Positions 14,782-18,618 of a stretch of 18,618 nt of DNA are shown one piece after another; position 1 is the stretch's first letter; every line of letters starts with the position of its first letter. The notes beneath the pieces were generated by a model. It did not search any database. It saw only the letters and a program-made list of their open reading frames with translations, and was not told where the DNA came from. The DNA is from JANXUF01 sp043747685. GTDB taxonomy: Bacteria; Actinomycetota; Acidimicrobiia; Acidimicrobiales; Ilumatobacteraceae. Location of the stretch: contig JAYTOR010000102.1 of the NCBI GenBank assembly GCA_043747685.1, positions 1-18,618 of the forward strand, given 5' to 3'. A program made the translations under genes and the position numbers.

Positions 14782-15965
14782 GCCGACCAGGCCCTGACCG
14801 GTTCCGGAATGTTGACCCGGTGCTCCGGGTGACCAACGACCTGCGTCCACGCTGCCACGAATGCGGTGTCGACAGTGGCGTCGACGATGAAGACGCCGGC
14901 GGTCGAAGCGGGAACCGTGCCGCCGCAGACGACGACGACCGTGGCGTCGGCGTGGGCGGTGGCACGCACGGACGAGCGGACCTGATCGTTGTATTCACCG
15001 CAGATGACGACGATGACGCCGTCGAATGCTCGTGCGCCGAGCGAGTGCAAGGTGTCCGACAGCGATCCGTCGGTCGTTGGTTGGATGACCGCCAGGTGTT
15101 CCAGGATTGCGTCGACGGATGCATCGCGCATCCCGGACTGCGGCCCGGCGCTCGTCTCGAATCGAACGGAACGATGGAGTTCGCTGGCGCTCACGAGGAT
15201 CGAGGCCGCTGCCGTGACGGCTCGTTCGAAGGCGTCTGGCGTGTAGGTCGTGGGGTCGAGGTCGAGCACGACGGTCAGCGCTCTGGAGCCAGTGGTGTCC
15301 ATGTCGCGCACCTTCAATTCGTCGCTCCGCGCCGATGCCCGCCAATGGATCTTGCGGAGGTCGTCGCCTGGCGCGTAGTCACGAAGCCCGCGGAACTCGT
15401 CACCTTCGCGGCCGAGTGCGCGAATACGCAGATGGCTCGAGAGTGCGCCGACATTGCGGCCGCCGCCGGGCAGCCCGACCCGGTGCCACTGAGGCAGGAC
15501 CATCACGCTCGTCAGCGGGGCAGCGTCGAGGCTGCGCTTCGCCAGGCCCAAGGGATCGGTCCGTGTCAGGCGGAGCGGGCCGATGAACAGCAGGCCCCGT
15601 TTGGCCGTCGGTAGACGGTACGCGGCGTAGGCCCGAGTCCCACCACGAAAAGGTGCAACGTCGACTCTGGCGCCACCCGTCGTACTCACCGGGTCGCGTA
15701 GCTGCATGATCGGCGTGCGGATCTTCGCCTTGTTGAGCGCGGCGATCTCGACCCGTGCGGGCTCGCCGGCGTACACCCGTGACGGATTGACCCTGCGGGC
15801 GACACGCAGCCGGACAGGGCGAAGCCGGACGAGTGCCCACGCCATCAGGGCGATGGCGATCATTCCAATGCCGAGGGCGAACAGTTCCCTGACGCCGAAC
15901 AGTCGCCCGACGATCAGCGTCGCCACACCGCCAGCGAGCACGAGCCAGCCCTGGCGGGTGGGCAT
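14778..15965 (-). CDS. DUF58 domain protein
   Basis: A 395-residue protein with two N-terminal membrane helices (about 6-22 and 28-47), a beta-rich region and the DUF58 signature at about 188-212, GDEFRGLRDYAPGDDLRKIHWRASAR. This is followed by a von Willebrand A-like segment starting at ALTVVLDLDP. DUF58 proteins are regular partners of MoxR AAA+ ATPases, probably working as a membrane-linked chaperone or metal-insertion pair; the specific client is not known, though the co-encoded transglutaminase is the obvious candidate. The ATG at 15965 begins one base after the MoxR stop codon, and the stop overlaps the transglutaminase start, so the three genes are translated as a unit. Confidence 0.92.
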   Translation of the reverse strand: MPTRQGWLVLAGGVATLIVGRLFGVRELFALGIGMIAIALMAWALVRLRPVRLRVARRVNPSRVYAGEPARVEIAALNKAKIRTPIMQLRDPVSTTGGARVDVAPFRGGTRAYAAYRLPTAKRGLLFIGPLRLTRTDPLGLAKRSLDAAPLTSVMVLPQWHRVGLPGGGRNVGALSSHLRIRALGREGDEFRGLRDYAPGDDLRKIHWRASARSDELKVRDMDTTGSRALTVVLDLDPTTYTPDAFERAVTAAASILVSASELHRSVRFETSAGPQSGMRDASVDAILEHLAVIQPTTDGSLSDTLHSLGARAFDGVIVVICGEYNDQVRSSVRATAHADATVVVVCGGTVPASTAGVFIVDATVDTAFVAAWTQVVGHPEHRVNIPEPVRAWSA

Positions 15966-15966
15966 G

Positions 15967-16947
15967 TCAGGCCCGCCGAGCCGGGGCGATCGGCACCGGG
16001 ACGCTACTGAGAATGTCGTTCACCGCGCTCCGATCGGTGGTCGAAGAGGATCCAGACGTCTGGCGGATGAGCAGGCGGTGAGCGAGCACGTCCTCGGCGA
16101 TCGACTTGACGTCGTCAGGCGTGGCATACAGCCGGCCCCGTGAGGCAGCGAAGGCTCGAGTCGCTCTCGACAATTGCAGGGTTGCGCGCGGTGAGAGGCC
16201 GAGGTTGAGTCCCGGGTGGCGCCTGCTCATCTCGGCGATATCGACGATGTAGCCCTTGAGCGGATCGGCGAGATGGACCTCGCGGACCGTTGCCACCATG
16301 GCGATGATCTCGGCGGTCGTCACGACCGGTCGGACGTGCAGCAGCGTGTCCTGTGCCCCGAAGTTGTCGAGAATCGCCAGTTCGGAGGCGCGGTCCGGAT
16401 AGCCGAGCGAGATGCGCATCAGAAAGCGGTCCATCTGGCTCTCCGGCAGGCGGTAGGTGCCTTCCTGCTCGATCGGGTTCTGCGTGGCGATCACCATGAA
16501 TGGCAGTGGGAGCATGTGGGTACGCCCGTCCGCAGACACCTGTCGCTCCTCCATCGCTTCGAGCAGTGCTGACTGCGTCTTCGGCGAGGCACGGTTGATC
16601 TCGTCGGCGAGGACGACGTTGGCGAACAACGGTCCCGGCTGGAACTGGAACGTGCCCTGGTCGCGCTGCCAGATGCTGATCCCGACGAGGTCCGTCGGCA
16701 ACAGGTCCGGCGTGAACTGCACGCGCTTGTACGAGCACTCGATCGAAGCCGCCAGCGCCTTTGCGAGGCTCGTCTTGCCGACACCGGGCACGTCCTCGAC
16801 GAGCAGATGACCCTCGGCGAGCAGGCACATCACCGCTCTCGAGACAGCCTCCGGCTTGCCGTGGATGACACTGCTGATGTTCGAGACGATCGCATCGAAC
16901 AGTTCGGCGAAGGTCCGTTCGTGCTGAGGCAGTTGTGTGACAGTCAC
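15967..16947 (-). CDS. MoxR-family AAA+ ATPase
   Basis: A 326-residue AAA+ protein (from the GTG at 16947), cytosolic, of the MoxR family. Walker A is VPGVGKTSLA (Lys58), the family block QFTPDLLPTDLVG follows, Walker B is VLADEINRA (Asp115, Glu116), sensor 1 is ATQNP, and the arginine-finger region QMDRFLMR is present. A C-terminal lid with LGLSPRATLQL follows. MoxR proteins form rings that remodel partner proteins; the DUF58 gene immediately downstream is the expected partner. Start choice: an ATG at 16971 adds eight residues (MLGLPYYL) not typical of the family, while the GTG at 16947 gives MTVTQLPQHERTF and is preceded at eight bases by TACCCT. The gene heads a three-gene operon and is divergent from the acyl-CoA dehydrogenase. 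Confidence 0.92.
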   Translation of the reverse strand: MTVTQLPQHERTFAELFDAIVSNISSVIHGKPEAVSRAVMCLLAEGHLLVEDVPGVGKTSLAKALAASIECSYKRVQFTPDLLPTDLVGISIWQRDQGTFQFQPGPLFANVVLADEINRASPKTQSALLEAMEERQVSADGRTHMLPLPFMVIATQNPIEQEGTYRLPESQMDRFLMRISLGYPDRASELAILDNFGAQDTLLHVRPVVTTAEIIAMVATVREVHLADPLKGYIVDIAEMSRRHPGLNLGLSPRATLQLSRATRAFAASRGRLYATPDDVKSIAEDVLAHRLLIRQTSGSSSTTDRSAVNDILSSVPVPIAPARRA

Positions 16948-16955
16948 GAGATAAT

Positions 16956-16961
16956 AGGGTA
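16956..16961 (-). promoter_or_regulatory. Candidate -10 element (TACCCT) for the MoxR operon
   Basis: On the minus strand TACCCT ends eight bases before the GTG at 16947, slightly longer spacing than in the other cases. An overlapping TATTAT three bases closer is an alternative, so the exact element is unsure. Confidence 0.35.
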
Positions 16962-17091
16962 GACCCAACATCGGCCACTCGGAGCTTCAGACAGCCGAGA
17001 GGTTCAGGATGTTTGCATCGGTTCTTTGGCTCGATTTCGATGATCCTAAGCTGCGTTGACGCTCCGCCCTGTGCGTCGACCTACCGCCGGG

Positions 17092-17097
17092 TAACCT
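17092..17097 (+). promoter_or_regulatory. Candidate -10 element (TAACCT) for the acyl-CoA dehydrogenase gene
   Basis: TAACCT is followed by six bases and the ATG at 17104. A TTGACG at 17056 is too far upstream (30 bases) to serve as its -35. The remainder of the 16948-17103 divergent gap holds no gene or clear repeat. Confidence 0.55.
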
Positions 17098-17103
17098 TCG
17101 CCG

Positions 17104-18318
17104 ATGCAGCCGACGTACACCGCAGAAGCAGAGGCCTATCGCGAGAAGGTCCAGGCGTTCCTCGCCGAGCACCTCCCGACGAACTGGAAGGGTGTCGGCG
17201 GGCTCGAAGGCGAGGCTTTGACCGAGTTCGTCAAGCAGTGGCGCATCACCCTCTACCATGCGGGATATATCGCTCCGGGTTGGCCGGCTGCATACGGCGG
17301 CGGAGGACTGTCGGCGCTCGAGCAGGTCATCCTTGCCGAGGAGTTCGTCAAGGCCGGGGTGCCCTCGGGTGGACCGAACGACCAGTTCAACATCGGCATG
17401 CTCGGCAACACGCTGTTGCAGTGGGGATCCGAGGAACAGAAGCAGCACTACATCCCGAGGATCCTCTCCGGCGAGGACACGTGGTGCCAGGGCTACAGCG
17501 AGCCGAACGCCGGTTCCGATCTCGGCAGCCTGGCACTGAAGGCGACGCTCGACGGCGATCAGTGGATCCTCAACGGGCAGAAGATCTGGACGTCGGCGGG
17601 CCATCTCGCCGATCACATCTTCACCCTCGCCCGCACCAATCCCGATGCTCCGAAGCACAAAGGCATCTCCTTCATGCTCGTCGATATGCGCCAGCCAGGG
17701 ATCGAGGTCCGCCCGATCAAGATGATCTCCGGCGAGAGCGAATTCAACGAGGTCTTCTACACCGACGCGATCGTCCCCAGGGACAACATCGTCGGAGGAC
17801 TGAACAACGGTTGGGCCGTCGCCATGACGCTGCTGGGCTTCGAACGAGGTGAGGCTGCGGCGACGACGCCGGTGCGTTTCCGCGCAGAACTCGACCGGCT
17901 CATCGATCTTGCGCGAGCGCGCGGGCTCGACCAGGATCCGGTGATCCGCCAACGCCTCGCTGGCTGCTACTCGAAGGTCCAGTGCATGCGGTTCCTCGGG
18001 ATGCGCACGCTGACCGGCTTCCTCGCCGGCAAGCATCCTGGTCCGGAAGGCGGCATCTTCAAGCTCTTCTGGAGCGAATACCACAAGGTCGTCACCGAAC
18101 TGTCGCTCGACATCCTCGGAGCAGAGGCGATGACGCCCACCGGCAGGCCACCTTCGTCCGCCTTCTCGACGGACGACATGGGCGCTCCGAACTCGTCCGC
18201 CTCGTGGGAGGGCACGTTCCTCAACGCCCGTGCCGGGACGATCTATGCCGGCAGCTCGGAGATCCAACGGAACATCATCGGCGAAATGGTGCTCGGACTC
18301 CCCAAAGAGCCTCGCTGA
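17104..18318 (+). CDS. Acyl-CoA dehydrogenase family protein (FadE-like)
   Basis: A 404-residue flavoprotein catalysing alpha,beta-dehydrogenation of an acyl-CoA with FAD. It has an N-terminal helical domain with YIAPGWPAAYGG (about 55-66), a middle beta-domain with QGYSEPNAGSDLGSL (129-143) and IWTSAGHLADHIFTLART, and a C-terminal helical domain ending in TIYAGSSEIQRNIIGE (379-394). The residue where medium-chain enzymes have the catalytic Glu is Ala382 (YAG), but Glu247 in LGFERGE is placed as in isovaleryl-CoA and long-chain-type enzymes, so an active enzyme with a relocated base is predicted. Similar proteins occur among the many actinobacterial FadEs, including steroid side-chain enzymes; the substrate cannot be told from sequence. 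The ATG start is supported by the TAACCT element. A small gene follows 17 bases downstream. Confidence 0.93.
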   Translation: MQPTYTAEAEAYREKVQAFLAEHLPTNWKGVGGLEGEALTEFVKQWRITLYHAGYIAPGWPAAYGGGGLSALEQVILAEEFVKAGVPSGGPNDQFNIGMLGNTLLQWGSEEQKQHYIPRILSGEDTWCQGYSEPNAGSDLGSLALKATLDGDQWILNGQKIWTSAGHLADHIFTLARTNPDAPKHKGISFMLVDMRQPGIEVRPIKMISGESEFNEVFYTDAIVPRDNIVGGLNNGWAVAMTLLGFERGEAAATTPVRFRAELDRLIDLARARGLDQDPVIRQRLAGCYSKVQCMRFLGMRTLTGFLAGKHPGPEGGIFKLFWSEYHKVVTELSLDILGAEAMTPTGRPPSSAFSTDDMGAPNSSASWEGTFLNARAGTIYAGSSEIQRNIIGEMVLGLPKEPR

Positions 18319-18335
18319 ATGCGGATGCACTCTCG

Positions 18336-18593
18336 ATGAAGATCTCCAGTTTGGTGCGGGCGGCTGCCGCCGTCGCCGTTCGGCGGACTCTGTGGCTCAC
18401 CGCTGTCCGCCAGTTGAGCAGGATGGCACCGGACGGTTGGTGGCGCCGCCCTCCATTTCTGCCGATTCCACCAGCCGACTACCTCGGATTCCGGCTGCAG
18501 ACGCAGTACGGTGACGCCGATGCACAACCGTTGGGTGCCGACGTGGTGAACTACTTACAATGGGTTCGCATGTGGGACCGGGCAGGCCGATGA
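18336..18593 (+). CDS. Small conserved actinobacterial-type hypothetical protein
   Basis: An 85-residue basic protein, function unknown. Its second half, GWWRRPPFLPIPPADYLGFRLQTQYG, then a polar stretch and VVNYLQWVRMWDRAG, has the look of a widespread small actinobacterial family that I recall only as hypothetical. The N-terminal VRAAAAVAVRRTLWLTAVRQLSRMAP is an Arg-rich amphipathic helix rather than a membrane helix. It starts 17 bases after the acyl-CoA dehydrogenase stop on the same strand and its TGA overlaps a following ATG (ATGA), which supports it being a translated operon member. The open frame extends upstream into the dehydrogenase gene, but that part is a shadow. Confidence 0.75.
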   Translation: MKISSLVRAAAAVAVRRTLWLTAVRQLSRMAPDGWWRRPPFLPIPPADYLGFRLQTQYGDADAQPLGADVVNYLQWVRMWDRAGR

Positions 18594-18618
18594 CGCCGTC
18601 CTCAAGACCTGTGGCACC
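18590..18618 (+). CDS. First codons of a further gene cut by the window edge
   Basis: An ATG at 18590 overlaps the stop of the preceding small gene in the ATGA arrangement used by several gene pairs in this window, and the frame stays open to the right edge (MTPSSRPVA). Only nine codons are visible, so no product can be named. Confidence 0.45.

Noticed and set aside
16987..18330. 447-codon open frame antisense to the acyl-CoA dehydrogenase
   Set aside because: Composition is that of a reverse-strand shadow in GC-rich DNA, no family features appear, and the opposite strand encodes a complete recognised enzyme.
1..18618. Defence island, phage, transposon, CRISPR or biosynthetic cluster
   Set aside because: No transposase, integrase, nuclease-defence, repeat-spacer or synthase features were found; gene content is ordinary chromosomal housekeeping.

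Overview
This 18.6 kb stretch is GC-rich chromosomal DNA of an actinobacterium-like organism. Several things point to Actinomycetota: the MtrA/MtrB-type two-component pair with a downstream GerMN lipoprotein, a DUF3040 membrane protein next to dinB, the MoxR-DUF58-transglutaminase operon, and a mycobacterial-type PfkA. The shortened LpqB-like protein and overall protein style would suit the class Acidimicrobiia, but that placement is inference. I see no tRNA, rRNA, CRISPR array, insertion sequence, phage gene or attachment site. Coding density is very high and no gap longer than about 160 bases lacks a gene.

Layout. 1-263 (-): N-terminal part of inorganic pyrophosphatase. 330-1532 (+): AlaC-type aminotransferase, then 1688-2329 (+) an ACT-domain protein. 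2337-4254 (-): small membrane protein followed by glycerol kinase glpK. 4298-5332 (+): 6-phosphofructokinase, divergent from the membrane protein. 5341-9342 (-): a five-gene run in the order small membrane protein, inositol monophosphatase, MtrA-like regulator, MtrB-like kinase, GerMN lipoprotein. 9422-10156 (+): polyprenol-phosphate-mannose synthase-like GT2 enzyme. 10184-10642 (-): DUF1348 protein. 10728-12044 (+) dinB and 12113-12445 (+) DUF3040 protein. 12460-16947 (-): MoxR ATPase, DUF58 protein and TgpA-like transglutaminase. 17104-18593 (+): acyl-CoA dehydrogenase and a small conserved protein, with the first codons of another gene at the right edge.

How the genes fit together. Most are housekeeping: central carbon metabolism (ppa, alaC, glpK, pfkA), envelope signalling and envelope glycan supply (mtrAB-lpqB-like, IMPase, GT2 mannosyltransferase), translesion synthesis (dinB) and a membrane chaperone/transglutaminase module. 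ATGA overlaps join membrane protein to IMPase, MtrB-like kinase to lipoprotein, DUF58 to transglutaminase, and the small protein at 18336 to the next gene.

The most consistent non-coding signal is a TANNNT -10-like hexamer 6-7 bases upstream of the start codon of at least six transcript-leading genes, with no Shine-Dalgarno sequence. This indicates widespread leaderless transcription and was used here to choose starts. I found no clearly new multi-gene system. The points most worth checking are the leaderless pattern, the short GerMN-only LpqB equivalent with a twin-arginine lipoprotein signal, and an Asn at the Mg-ATP-site position (103) of PfkA.
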